Shown one piece after another: positions 15,626-25,664 of a stretch of 54,894 bases of DNA (positions within the stretch are counted from its first letter, which is position 1; each line of letters starts with the position of its first letter). Location: positions 1 through 54,894 of the IMG/VR virus record IMGVR_UViG_3300024313_000009. One strand, given 5' to 3'. Under the pieces are notes generated by a model. The model saw only the letters and a program-made list of their open reading frames with translations. It did no database searches and had not been told where the DNA came from. The position numbers and the translations under genes are program-made. Origin of the DNA: a virus.

Positions 15626-18600
15626 ATGGCTAACAATTGGCAACATTTAAATTTCTTTGACAAGAACGGTAAGTATTACAATTTTGATTATGATACTTCT
15701 GCTGATAAGTGGTCAGGTACGGTTTACTTACCTGAAGTTTCTATCGGCCTGTTTGAAGTTGGTCAACTATTTATATTAGAGGAATTTATTGATAAAGATA
15801 CGAATATAAAAAAATTCGGTTTCCCACATGGGATAGAAGTTGTAACAGGAACTAGTGGATCTACCAATGGGATTTGTAATTGGGTTGCTGAATGGCAAAC
15901 ATCCGATCCTACTGAAATATTCTTATTTCAATTTAACATGGATTTTAATAGTGGAACACAAACATCTCTAGAAATAGAACCAGATGGACCACCATTAGAA
16001 ATCATATCAGAATTAGAAATACCTTTAGACTCAGATCCTAGTGAAACGGTTAGCCCAGAAGGTTATACGATTACCAATAAGATTACATCCGAAGCTTTAC
16101 AGGTTAATTTTGCGATTAGGTCAGAATCTGAGAATACATTTAAAAGAACTTTGTTAATTAAAGATGACTGCACAGGTAATGTTATTGCTGAGATTTTAGT
16201 ATGGGGAGAAACTGTTGGTGAAGATGAACGGTTAAAAGTTATGACCGAGAATATGGGTTATAATATTTTAGAGTCTGACAGTATGGTATTTAGAGATACA
16301 AATATAAAAGAGCTATTACCTGATTTTGAAACTGTGAATTTAAAGAGAAAGGAAATAATGTTAGAAGGATCTAATATTTATCCTTGGATAGGTTCGTATA
16401 AAGGTCTAATAAATGCTATTAAGTTTTTCGGATATGATACTTTGCAAGTGAAGGAGTTTTGGAAAAATGTAGATGCTAATTCCCCACAATTTGGAAAGTA
16501 TATACAAAGTAATAATATTGCTTTATTTGATCCTACTGTTCAATTTAACGATAAGTCAATTACACTTCCTAATAAAAGGTTTAGAAAAACTAGTTTATTC
16601 AGTTTAGTTTATAGAATCAATGAGATTGTACCAGACAGTTATGACTCTGAAGATTTACCTTTAACTGAAGAGAATTTTGATTTTACTATTGAAGAAATTT
16701 TAATTAAGTTATTTGGATTAAAGAAAAAATTAGAAAATGAATTTTTACCACTTAATGCCAGAATAAAAGATATAACAGGTGAAGCTGATTTTTTCGGTTT
16801 ATTGGAGGTTACAAATACATTAAGTAGAAATGATAAGGCAGAAATTGTAGCAGGAATAGATACTAGTTTTAAGTTGTCAACCGATGATTGTATTTATATG
16901 GAAGATCTTAGGTCTTTTAGTTCTTTTTGTGTATCATCCGAAGCTATAGTTAATCAAGCAATAGTCAATTACTGTAATGCATATATAGCACCACTAACAA
17001 CAGGTATTGGTATTGGTCGTAATTTAGTTGCAGGACCTATCACAGCCAGCACTATTTACCCACCGCCTCCAATTGGCCCAGATTTAAATGGAATTTATGG
17101 ATTACCTTTTGATGGTGGTAATGCAACGATAAATGATTTGGCTGATGCGTTTCTTGCATATTTTACAAGGTACTCGCCTGATCTTAAAAAGGTTGGTGCT
17201 TGGCCTGATGGTGAGTCATCTTATTATTTGCCAGATAAACCAGGTATTCCTGTTGGTGCTATGACAGTATTAGAAAACGATTCATTTAATAATATAACTT
17301 GGGATAATGTAGATTCAACATGGAATCAATTAAATGATGCTAATACCTTCTTTACTTTTGATATTGACCCACAAGGTGTGAATCCTGGTGATGTATTTAT
17401 TGTTAATGATCCGGATTCAAATACAGGTGCAACATACACTGCTATGGTTGGTGACACTGATACCGATGTGGTTAATGCTTTATTTAATCAATTAAAAACT
17501 CTTAAAGTTTCATTTATTGATCCTTGGGTATATTGGGATATTAGTAAAGAGAATGTTGTAACTGGGGACGTTGTTAGAATATTTGGACAAAATGTAGATA
17601 GATTAAAAGTTTCTTGTCAATCAGCGTTTGGTTCAGAACTTCTTTTTAATCAGCAGCCTGGAGAAACTTTATTTACATGGGACGGTATTGAAAGAGGAAA
17701 CTTTGATGAAATTGAATGGACTATTTATAAGGAAGAGACCGATATATCACCATCATATTATAAGGTATTCAGAGGACCTCTATCACAATATAATAAGTTG
17801 CCAATAATACTACCGTATGTTGGAACATATAGTGTTGAAATGAAGCTATTTGATTTATATAACAATATTTCATCTAACGTTAAACCTGATTTTATTTGTG
17901 TAGAGAGTAGAGAGGTTGAATATTCTGGGTGGTACCAATCAAGAAAGTTAAACTATAGTTGGAATAGTGAATCAAAATATATTTGGAATGATTATGGTTC
18001 ATTATGGGATTTGCCAATTACACCTGAAATTACATGGGATCAAGAAACTCCAAGTTTATATGAATCTCTTGATAGGGTAAATGCAATTTTAAATAACTTC
18101 GGTTTAGGTACATCTCCAAATTTTCAACTCTTAAACTATCAAGATGACGGTAAAGCTAGTTTTTCTGGTCCATATAGATGGGATAATTTAAATAGCGGTG
18201 GCTGGGATGACACTTATCACTTGTGGTGGGACATGACTAGTACGACTGGTGATACTCCAGCATTTTTCCAATTCAAAGAAGTTGTCCCTGAAACATATTT
18301 AAGAATAACAGACGTTCATGGAATTACCGCTGAGCATTATTTTGATTTAAGCATAACGACTTTAGCTCAAGCCGCATCCAGTTTAAATGTCAGCACAAAC
18401 AAAATTATTAATAAGTATGTTTATAATGTTGTTTATGATGCATCCAGTAATCAGAAGTTTATACAAGCAGTATGTAGATATTTTGGGGTTCATGGTGATT
18501 GGGAGTTTATTGATATGGTATATGCCAATGGTGATAGAGTATGCCCATCAGGTGTAACTGGTTCGCCTTTCCCAACAGGATTTACCGGTTGCCCTAGTTT

Positions 18601-18913
18601 AATTTATAGAAAAGGTTTGCATAAAGCAAGCAACCCAACATGGAACACCGCTAAATTTATAAATAATGGGAAAACATTACCTAAAATGAGTTGGCTTATG
18701 TTTGTGTATGATAAATGTAAGATTCCTGGTAAAGGTAATCCTAGATGGATAATTAAGAATACAACTAACTCTAAGATGGCTGATATATATTTTGAGAGTA
18801 AATACTTAACTTATCTGTTTAAGGAATCTGGTAAATACGAGATCACTCTTGAACTTACAGATACGAATGGGAATAAATATAAAAAGGGAAGAAATATCCT
18901 AGTAATAAAATAG
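15626..18913 (+). CDS. Large baseplate wedge protein, gp7-like, with C-terminal PKD-like domain
   Basis: The 1095 residues and the place directly after gp6 match T4 gp7 (1032 residues). The sequence is beta-rich with few repeats. A characteristic stretch lies near residues 235-300 (KRKEIMLEGSNIYPWIGSYK, then INAIKFFGYDTLQVKEFW), which I associate with wedge proteins of large T4-like phages. The central part has several small beta domains. The last 45 residues (SKYLTYLFKESGKYEITLEL, then TDTNGNKY) look like a PKD/Ig-like domain. gp7 links the inner ring to the outer baseplate. Assignment rests on length and order, and sequence identity to gp7 itself was not established. Confidence 0.55.
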   Translation: MANNWQHLNFFDKNGKYYNFDYDTSADKWSGTVYLPEVSIGLFEVGQLFILEEFIDKDTNIKKFGFPHGIEVVTGTSGSTNGICNWVAEWQTSDPTEIFLFQFNMDFNSGTQTSLEIEPDGPPLEIISELEIPLDSDPSETVSPEGYTITNKITSEALQVNFAIRSESENTFKRTLLIKDDCTGNVIAEILVWGETVGEDERLKVMTENMGYNILESDSMVFRDTNIKELLPDFETVNLKRKEIMLEGSNIYPWIGSYKGLINAIKFFGYDTLQVKEFWKNVDANSPQFGKYIQSNNIALFDPTVQFNDKSITLPNKRFRKTSLFSLVYRINEIVPDSYDSEDLPLTEENFDFTIEEILIKLFGLKKKLENEFLPLNARIKDITGEADFFGLLEVTNTLSRNDKAEIVAGIDTSFKLSTDDCIYMEDLRSFSSFCVSSEAIVNQAIVNYCNAYIAPLTTGIGIGRNLVAGPITASTIYPPPPIGPDLNGIYGLPFDGGNATINDLADAFLAYFTRYSPDLKKVGAWPDGESSYYLPDKPGIPVGAMTVLENDSFNNITWDNVDSTWNQLNDANTFFTFDIDPQGVNPGDVFIVNDPDSNTGATYTAMVGDTDTDVVNALFNQLKTLKVSFIDPWVYWDISKENVVTGDVVRIFGQNVDRLKVSCQSAFGSELLFNQQPGETLFTWDGIERGNFDEIEWTIYKEETDISPSYYKVFRGPLSQYNKLPIILPYVGTYSVEMKLFDLYNNISSNVKPDFICVESREVEYSGWYQSRKLNYSWNSESKYIWNDYGSLWDLPITPEITWDQETPSLYESLDRVNAILNNFGLGTSPNFQLLNYQDDGKASFSGPYRWDNLNSGGWDDTYHLWWDMTSTTGDTPAFFQFKEVVPETYLRITDVHGITAEHYFDLSITTLAQAASSLNVSTNKIINKYVYNVVYDASSNQKFIQAVCRYFGVHGDWEFIDMVYANGDRVCPSGVTGSPFPTGFTGCPSLIYRKGLHKASNPTWNTAKFINNGKTLPKMSWLMFVYDKCKIPGKGNPRWIIKNTTNSKMADIYFESKYLTYLFKESGKYEITLELTDTNGNKYKKGRNILVIK

Positions 18914-18920
18914 AAAAGAA

Positions 18921-19559
18921 ATGGCAATTAGCGTAACAGAAATTCTTGGAACAGATTCATTATCCGGATCCAGGCTTGTATTGAACGATAACTTCAATAT
19001 TTTGACCAGCGAAATTAATGCAATGGAGGTTTACTTTAACCCTACGGCTGGTACTATAACTAATCTTAACGATTTAAAAACAGAATCATTAAGAGTAGGT
19101 TTAAGTACTATCTTATTAGATGTTAATGCTTCCACATTTGATGTTTTAACAAACGTCAACATGACAGGTAATCTAAACTTAAATGGTGGTGGATTATTTA
19201 GAAACGACGTAGATCCACAAACCTTAAACGATACATTTGCAGGTGGATCACCAATCCCAATTGGGACTAGCACCGCAGTACCACCTTACACAGTAGAGCG
19301 TGTAGGAAACAGTTCAGGTACTACTGTAACCATTCAATTAAATGATGGTTCAATAGGCCAAGAAATATTCTTTGTTTATTCAGAGGCACAAACTGGTATT
19401 GTGGAAATAGGCGGGGCTGTAAATCCTATTGTTTTAGATGGGGGTAATAAAGTTCAATTAGCTGCACAAGGACAGTCGGTCCATTTATTATGTGTTGATA
19501 ATGGTACAGGAAATGGTGACTGGTATTTAGTAGGTGGTAAATATTCTGCAATAGTTTAA
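18921..19559 (+). CDS. Fibre- or baseplate-attachment protein, 212 aa
   Basis: Residues 1-35 (MAISVTEILGTDSLSGSRLV, then NDNFNILTSEINA) form a module with the same plan as the start of the fibre at 30307 (MAITIQDLIASDTISQ, then NFNFDQLL). It therefore probably docks the protein onto the baseplate. The rest is beta-rich with Gly/Thr loops. Residues about 105-212 look like a compact beta-sandwich (VTIQLNDGSIGQEIFFVYSE). It follows the gp7-like gene by 7 bases. A short peripheral baseplate or fibre-adaptor protein is the best reading. Confidence 0.5.
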   Translation: MAISVTEILGTDSLSGSRLVLNDNFNILTSEINAMEVYFNPTAGTITNLNDLKTESLRVGLSTILLDVNASTFDVLTNVNMTGNLNLNGGGLFRNDVDPQTLNDTFAGGSPIPIGTSTAVPPYTVERVGNSSGTTVTIQLNDGSIGQEIFFVYSEAQTGIVEIGGAVNPIVLDGGNKVQLAAQGQSVHLLCVDNGTGNGDWYLVGGKYSAIV

Positions 19560-19577
19560 TAAAAAGAAAAGAGATAC

Positions 19578-21701
19578 ATGGCAACGACGCCTTTAATTAA
19601 AACACCGCAGGCTGATGGAGGTACATTTTATACCTTCTCTTCATCTGCGAGAGATCTTTCAAAGACCCTTAACAATGATCAGCTTAAGTTGGTCTTTTCT
19701 AAGTTTGTGCTTTTAAATTTACCGGACTTTGATAAATTAGACCCAAATATAACAGGCTCTCTTGATTATGCTAACTATATGCAATTTGATACTATTGATG
19801 GTATGATTGCAAGTGGTGGCTTAAAAGGTGATCCTAATGTTAATTTTACTGAGAGTCTTCAGAATTACGCGCTGAACTTAGAGGAATTGATTATTAGTGA
19901 TGCTTCTTATGATAATACTATACAGAGATCTGTTGCTGAAAGAGTATTCTTTAAGTGGTTAAAGGAGACTGGTGCTATGAGGTTCCGTGCTGCTACTACT
20001 TTAGAAAAGAACCCAGGTGTGGCAAGGCCATTATTTGTGGAAGAAGATTCTATAAGTACTGCAACGGAAGAATATAACCGAGTAGTGAAATACGTAGGTG
20101 ATATTGATATTGTAAACAATGTAGATAAAGCAGGTGAAGCTTATACAGAACTTTACATTAATGTACCAACTGAAGTAGGAGGAACTCCAACTATTCTATT
20201 TGATTCTATATCGGATGCAAATTATCAACCTAGTTTAAAAATTCAAGGTAAAGACGAATTTATATTAGGTCGTAATGCAAGCACAATTCAACCACAAGGA
20301 TTAAGCATTAATGCATTTTATGATTACGATCAACCTTTATTAAACCCAACAGGGCCAGCTGGTTATACTGATCCTAATGCAAATTGGATGGATGAATCAA
20401 CTCCGCCAACGACAATAGATTCTTATTTTACTGAACCTAATACATTTACTAATCCTACTAGTGTTTTTATACAAAAATACCCTGCTGATTATGGCAGTCC
20501 TATAGGATATAATGGAACTGCATATATTAGATCAGAATTGGATGGTATTTCAGTTGACTTTACACCTAATGATTATGAGCAGATTATAACAGATCCTACT
20601 ATTTCTACCATTGCACAATTTAATGGAACTGATTTAGCAAGTACATTTGAATTTAATGCAGTATTGGTTTATTATGATTTAGTAGATACTAGCAATACCG
20701 CAAACACTGTAACAAATCTTTATGGTATTTTACTTGTAGACAATGTTACCCCAACAACAGATGGTGGCTATATTCAAAGATACCCAAAATATAAACCTAA
20801 TAAAGTTACTGGGCAAAATGGAAACAGTTATGGATTTAAAATTAATTTACGATTTGATGCTTCGCCAGGATCGGCCGGCATCGACACAATTGTTAATGAC
20901 TATAATACATTTTCAATGCAGCTCTTCAGTGAAGCAACTGCACAGTTACAGGAATCGGCTAAAATATTCCAAACACAGCAATTAGAAATATCTACAATAG
21001 ACCAAAAGGTTCAATCATTAGAAAATCAAATTACTAGTGTAGCGGATGTAACTTCACTCCAAGCGCAAATCACAAGTGTACAAAACCAATTGGACAATGC
21101 TAACTTGGCTTTTGCAAATGACACCGTTTTGTTAGATCTTATTGCAAAAAATTCGGATGAAATACAAGCATTGGCAAATGGCAATGTACCTATTACATTA
21201 CAATACAATACTGATGTATTAAGACAAGGTACAGGAATCATAGTAAATAATAATATACCTAATTTAGTAACCATATCATTAGCCACACAAGAATATAATT
21301 TTATGGTACCTTTTAATACTAGTGAAGTTCAGGTCACATCTGCAAACCCATTAAATTTAAATCAGGCTATACCGAGGGTGTTTGCTCAATTAGAGACTTA
21401 TACTAACATGCTGAGATTAGATACTGTTAATGAGGCTGGTGGAGATTTAAATATTTATATTAATGATACTGATATTCAATGGAGTACTGGACAAACATTA
21501 AGATTAACATTTAATAATGATTTAAATATAGGATCAAGAAACATTAGAGTATGGACCGATGCATCTGACAGATTAAATACTGGAGTTTATGGTGTATCTA
21601 TGGGAGTAATACCAAATGCTATTATTTCAACAAAACCCATTATTGAATTTATATGTACTGAGCAGGGTGTGTTAAGTTTTGTATATGACTGTATTAAATA
21701 A
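19578..21701 (+). CDS. Baseplate peripheral structural protein with central coiled coil, 707 aa
   Basis: The N-terminal 150 residues are helical and mixed (ARDLSKTLNNDQLKLVFSKF). The middle is beta-rich with Asn/Thr/Pro loops. Residues about 450-530 form a heptad-like coiled coil (QLEISTIDQKVQSLENQITS, then LQAQITSVQNQLDNANLAF). The end is again beta-rich. That arrangement suits a trimeric or dimeric peripheral baseplate or fibre-connector protein. In gene order it occupies the gp8 position after gp7, but it is twice the length of T4 gp8 and I see no convincing match. Confidence 0.5.
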   Translation: MATTPLIKTPQADGGTFYTFSSSARDLSKTLNNDQLKLVFSKFVLLNLPDFDKLDPNITGSLDYANYMQFDTIDGMIASGGLKGDPNVNFTESLQNYALNLEELIISDASYDNTIQRSVAERVFFKWLKETGAMRFRAATTLEKNPGVARPLFVEEDSISTATEEYNRVVKYVGDIDIVNNVDKAGEAYTELYINVPTEVGGTPTILFDSISDANYQPSLKIQGKDEFILGRNASTIQPQGLSINAFYDYDQPLLNPTGPAGYTDPNANWMDESTPPTTIDSYFTEPNTFTNPTSVFIQKYPADYGSPIGYNGTAYIRSELDGISVDFTPNDYEQIITDPTISTIAQFNGTDLASTFEFNAVLVYYDLVDTSNTANTVTNLYGILLVDNVTPTTDGGYIQRYPKYKPNKVTGQNGNSYGFKINLRFDASPGSAGIDTIVNDYNTFSMQLFSEATAQLQESAKIFQTQQLEISTIDQKVQSLENQITSVADVTSLQAQITSVQNQLDNANLAFANDTVLLDLIAKNSDEIQALANGNVPITLQYNTDVLRQGTGIIVNNNIPNLVTISLATQEYNFMVPFNTSEVQVTSANPLNLNQAIPRVFAQLETYTNMLRLDTVNEAGGDLNIYINDTDIQWSTGQTLRLTFNNDLNIGSRNIRVWTDASDRLNTGVYGVSMGVIPNAIISTKPIIEFICTEQGVLSFVYDCIK

Positions 21702-21725
21702 ATAATAAAAGAAAGAAGATAACTA

Positions 21726-24700
21726 ATGGCTGAAAATAATTCAATATCAACAATGTTACCAGAGCTTCTTAGACTTTTTAACAATTCTTTAGAGAGTTTT
21801 GAAAAGGTTAATCAAGCCATAACTTCCAGTAACGAGTCAGTTACAATTAACATTCAGAATAATGATGGTACTAATGCTAGAGTAACAATACCTAGCTTTG
21901 GGTATTTAAAAAATTCAGTAGATAGATTACAATCAAATATTGATACTATTACTAATTTAAATGGAGCTGATAGTTCTATAAGATTAGCTGATGGGACATT
22001 TAGAAAGTTGGTTTTAGCTAAACTACCTACAGAAGCACCAGACCTATCTTCTATTAATTCTATTAATACTTTTGATATTAAACCTAATTGGTTTTTTGAA
22101 GAATTAATTAATCCATTACTTTATGTATCTTTTGATTTAACTGGCCAAGTGCCTATTGATACTGAAAGAGCTATTATACAAAGATACATTTTAAATACCA
22201 ATACTCAGACTAAAATAAACTTTTTTAATAATTCATATGAAGGTAGGTCTGATATTTCATTTAACACCTTTTTACAAGATATTGTAGAAAAAAATATATC
22301 TTATGTATTAGATGAAGCCGTTGTTGATTTACCACCGAGAGATAAAAGATACTTTGGTAACTTTAGTGTATTGAGAATATCAGACGCCACTGTTACAGAG
22401 GAAATAAACGGTGTTAGTGTCACTTCACAAAGAAAACAATATAAACTAAATAAGATATTTTATACTGACACTGAAGCTGATTTTGATGATACTATACAGC
22501 TTGCGGTTGGTGATAGCTTAGAGGTAATTACAAATCCTATTAATACAAGATATAGAATTACTAAACTAGATTCTAGTACAAACACAGTTATTCTAGAATT
22601 AGTAGAAGGGTCTGCGCCAATAAGAATAGGTTCGGACATATTAAAAATATCCTCAGCATTAGAAGACAATATACAAGTTGATGTAACCGTTGGATTTAAT
22701 GAAAGGTGTGTTACTTTTGTAAAACCTATTGACCCAGAATCAAAAATACCTTCAGTGAACTGGTCACCAGGTAGTGCATTTTACACGAACACTTTAACCA
22801 CTATCAATTCAGGTGGAGTAGAACAGACATTATCAGAATTTTACCAACAGAGTGCAATAGATTTTGGATCTATGCTTCTTTCTTTTGCAAACGATAAGAT
22901 ACCTACAACAAGAGAAGGTGCTAAACCTAATCCGCCTACATTAGACGCAAGTGACTTTGGCGTCAAGTTAATAAATGGGCAGGTTAGTAATTCTCCGGCT
23001 ATTATAGAACTTACCGATTTAAGTAATCAAAAAAATACAATTGAAGCTACATTAAAAGAATTAGATGGCGCTATAGTACAGAGTAGAGCAAAAATACAAA
23101 CTACCAACTATTCAACTAACGTTGAGCGAGATGCTGATAAAAATGCTGCACAAGGTTTAATAACAGAGAGATCTTCACAGGCCGAATTATATGCATCTGT
23201 AGTTAAAGAAATAGATGCAAAAGGACAAGATAATTCTGTTGCTAGTATATCACCTAAATATAGGGTAAGAGGTTTTTGGGCAATGCCTGAGGAAAGATCC
23301 ACACCAGCAACTGGCCCACAAGCAGTCGTTAAATTTAAAACAAGATATCGCTATTTGTCTAGTGATGGTGCCGCTAACCCGGTAGACCAATTTACTTTTG
23401 TTGATGGATCAGGCAAGAGCCAAGGTGCATTTTCTAATTATAATATTGTAGATAGTACCTTAAGACCTAGAGAAAAGAATCCTATCAATGGTACTTATCA
23501 ATGGGTTGATATAAATGCTGATAATGCAGAAGCTGTAAATATTAATCAACTAGACATACCTATTAGAAAAGGTGAACAAGTAGAAATACAAGTTAAATCT
23601 GTCTCTGAGGCAGGATGGCCATCGAATCCGTTAGAGAGTGATTGGTCAACTCCAGTTATAATTGGATTCCCTGCTGATCTTAGTTCTGATAACGCGGTAG
23701 AATCAATTATTAATCAAAATCAACAAGATAGAGCAAAGGTTGCATTAGAGCAAGATTTAGGTGCTAAAGGAATAGATGAACATTTAAGTAGTTCGTTTAC
23801 TGCAAATGAAACTTATTTTGCTCATTCATCACCAGTAATAGCATCAGGGTTTTTATCAGAGAACCAAACCCCAATTGATTTGTTTACTAAATTAACTGAG
23901 ATGCAAAATCAATTAGATTTGTTTTCAGAAATACTAGCAAATGCAAAAGGGAACTTGGTGGTTACTTTAATTGATGATCAAGGAAATGTTACTAACCTAA
24001 AAAGAAATTCGGTAACTAAAATATTTGCTGGTTTTTATTCACAAGAAGTATCTAATCTTGATGATCCTAGAGGTGCAATTATATCAAAAACATTCTTTAT
24101 TAATTTAGCTAACAACGAACAAACAGGATTAAGAATAGTTTCTAGGATTGCTGGTAACAGAGGGAGAATGGTTAAACAATCAGAAAATCCTGGTTATACG
24201 GTGGTGGATGTTACTTCTGGTAATACCATATTACCTGCAACATATTCATGGCTAGATAATAGCGCGGCTAATCAATCAAACAGTAGAGCTACATATTCAT
24301 CAGATGATACTGATTATAATACAATTAGAAAATACGACTTAACGCCAGAGCTTTTAACAAATCCAACAGTTGATTCTTCATGGCCTTATGGTCAAACTGT
24401 ATCAACTCCGCCATTTCAATCTTCACAAAACAAAAACCAATTTATTTATAGTAGATTTAGTGATGTATCAAATGAAGGTAATTTTTATAACTACCAAAGA
24501 CCTAATGATGATTTTTACACTTTTAACTTAGATAGTATAGAAAATTTTTATGGTAGAACAAGTGATACTGGGGCGGTTGTATCTGGTGAATTTATTTGGG
24601 GTGGAGGTTTCGATAATGCTGGTGCACCTACTACAGCTACAGGATATCCACTAGGGGATCCTAATACATTAGAACTTCATACATCTCACCCATATTTAAC

Positions 24701-25610
24701 TAGTTATGCTACATACAAAAAGGCATATGAGAATACTACTGGTGATACAGTAACATTACCACTTGATGCAACGGGTGGGGTTGATTGTACTAATAGTGGA
24801 AATGGTACTGCGGATGTTTTATTTAGACATTCTAGATTTATACCTTTACAATCGGATCAAGATAAAGGTAAACAGCAAGCAATTTATTTAAATGAAAATA
24901 TTAATGATCTACAAGCACTAGGAACAACAGGGTTACTAAGTGGTGCAGCCTTTACCTCTACTGGTCAAACGATTCAAGCTAGCCCGTCATTATATAATAC
25001 TACTTTAGTAGAATTGCAGTCTGTTAATGGTGGTAAAGGTTATAGCAGAAATACTAAAACTTCCTTTGAAAATTTTGACCAATACTTATTAGGTGAACAG
25101 ACTTGCGGTTCATATTTATTTATGTCTTCTGATGATCACCAAAATATTCAAGTTAGTGGAGATTCTATACAGTCACAAAGAATAATACAGTTTGGGCAAC
25201 AGAATTCTATAAATATACCTTTGGTGTTTCAATATAGAATGACTGATTATTTCGGTACTGGTTCTGGTGCCGCTGGTGGGCTAGGTAATATTGGAGGTGA
25301 TTCGTCTGGTGCAACAGTAAACGTCACGTATGCTAAGAAAGTAGGATTTGATATATTTCCTAATAACACAGATGTATATCAATATGACATTGAGGTATTT
25401 TCTAAATATAGATCTGATAATCTTAATATTGATGTATTCCCTACACAAACAGTTACAAAAGGTCTAAACGACCTAGAAAAGGTATTAACTAAATTAAGTC
25501 CATCAGTTACTGCTACAAGAGTAAATGAAATTGTTAGAACAGGTGGAGTCAACTCCCGTGGATCTGGTGGAGTTGATCGAGGTTTTGTTAGTGTTGATGC
25601 TAATATTTAA
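21726..25610 (+). CDS. Very large tail/baseplate structural protein with FnIII-like region, 1294 aa
   Basis: The first 60 residues contain a short coiled-coil-like start (LPELLRLFNNSLESFEKV) and the remainder is mostly beta-rich. Around residues 510-650 there is a fibronectin-III-like layout (VRGFWAMPEERSTPATG, VVKFKTRYRYLSSDG, then EQVEIQVKSVSEAGWPSNPL and SDWSTPVIIGFP). Such domains in phage tail proteins are thought to bind surface sugars or to act as spacers. Polar coiled segments follow. No enzyme motif is visible. It lies in the gp9/gp10 zone of the operon, so an outer baseplate protein that carries fibres is plausible. Confidence 0.5.
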   Translation: MAENNSISTMLPELLRLFNNSLESFEKVNQAITSSNESVTINIQNNDGTNARVTIPSFGYLKNSVDRLQSNIDTITNLNGADSSIRLADGTFRKLVLAKLPTEAPDLSSINSINTFDIKPNWFFEELINPLLYVSFDLTGQVPIDTERAIIQRYILNTNTQTKINFFNNSYEGRSDISFNTFLQDIVEKNISYVLDEAVVDLPPRDKRYFGNFSVLRISDATVTEEINGVSVTSQRKQYKLNKIFYTDTEADFDDTIQLAVGDSLEVITNPINTRYRITKLDSSTNTVILELVEGSAPIRIGSDILKISSALEDNIQVDVTVGFNERCVTFVKPIDPESKIPSVNWSPGSAFYTNTLTTINSGGVEQTLSEFYQQSAIDFGSMLLSFANDKIPTTREGAKPNPPTLDASDFGVKLINGQVSNSPAIIELTDLSNQKNTIEATLKELDGAIVQSRAKIQTTNYSTNVERDADKNAAQGLITERSSQAELYASVVKEIDAKGQDNSVASISPKYRVRGFWAMPEERSTPATGPQAVVKFKTRYRYLSSDGAANPVDQFTFVDGSGKSQGAFSNYNIVDSTLRPREKNPINGTYQWVDINADNAEAVNINQLDIPIRKGEQVEIQVKSVSEAGWPSNPLESDWSTPVIIGFPADLSSDNAVESIINQNQQDRAKVALEQDLGAKGIDEHLSSSFTANETYFAHSSPVIASGFLSENQTPIDLFTKLTEMQNQLDLFSEILANAKGNLVVTLIDDQGNVTNLKRNSVTKIFAGFYSQEVSNLDDPRGAIISKTFFINLANNEQTGLRIVSRIAGNRGRMVKQSENPGYTVVDVTSGNTILPATYSWLDNSAANQSNSRATYSSDDTDYNTIRKYDLTPELLTNPTVDSSWPYGQTVSTPPFQSSQNKNQFIYSRFSDVSNEGNFYNYQRPNDDFYTFNLDSIENFYGRTSDTGAVVSGEFIWGGGFDNAGAPTTATGYPLGDPNTLELHTSHPYLTSYATYKKAYENTTGDTVTLPLDATGGVDCTNSGNGTADVLFRHSRFIPLQSDQDKGKQQAIYLNENINDLQALGTTGLLSGAAFTSTGQTIQASPSLYNTTLVELQSVNGGKGYSRNTKTSFENFDQYLLGEQTCGSYLFMSSDDHQNIQVSGDSIQSQRIIQFGQQNSINIPLVFQYRMTDYFGTGSGAAGGLGNIGGDSSGATVNVTYAKKVGFDIFPNNTDVYQYDIEVFSKYRSDNLNIDVFPTQTVTKGLNDLEKVLTKLSPSVTATRVNEIVRTGGVNSRGSGGVDRGFVSVDANI

Positions 25611-25636
25611 GCATTTAAATTTTCACAACCTTCATG

Positions 25637-25656
25637 GTGAATAAATAAAAAAAGTG
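25637..25656 (+). promoter_or_regulatory. AT-rich late-promoter-like element (20-mer repeated at 50107)
   Basis: The 20 bases gtgaataaataaaaaaagtg occur identically at 50107-50126, each time just before a gene start (here the ATG at 25665). The core matches the element at 6944. Exact identity outside coding DNA suggests selected function. Confidence 0.45.
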
Positions 25657-25664
25657 AAAATTAA

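Noticed and set aside
19578-21701. Direct assignment as T4 gp8
   Set aside because: Position fits but the protein is twice as long and I could not match gp8 sequence, so only a general structural call is given.
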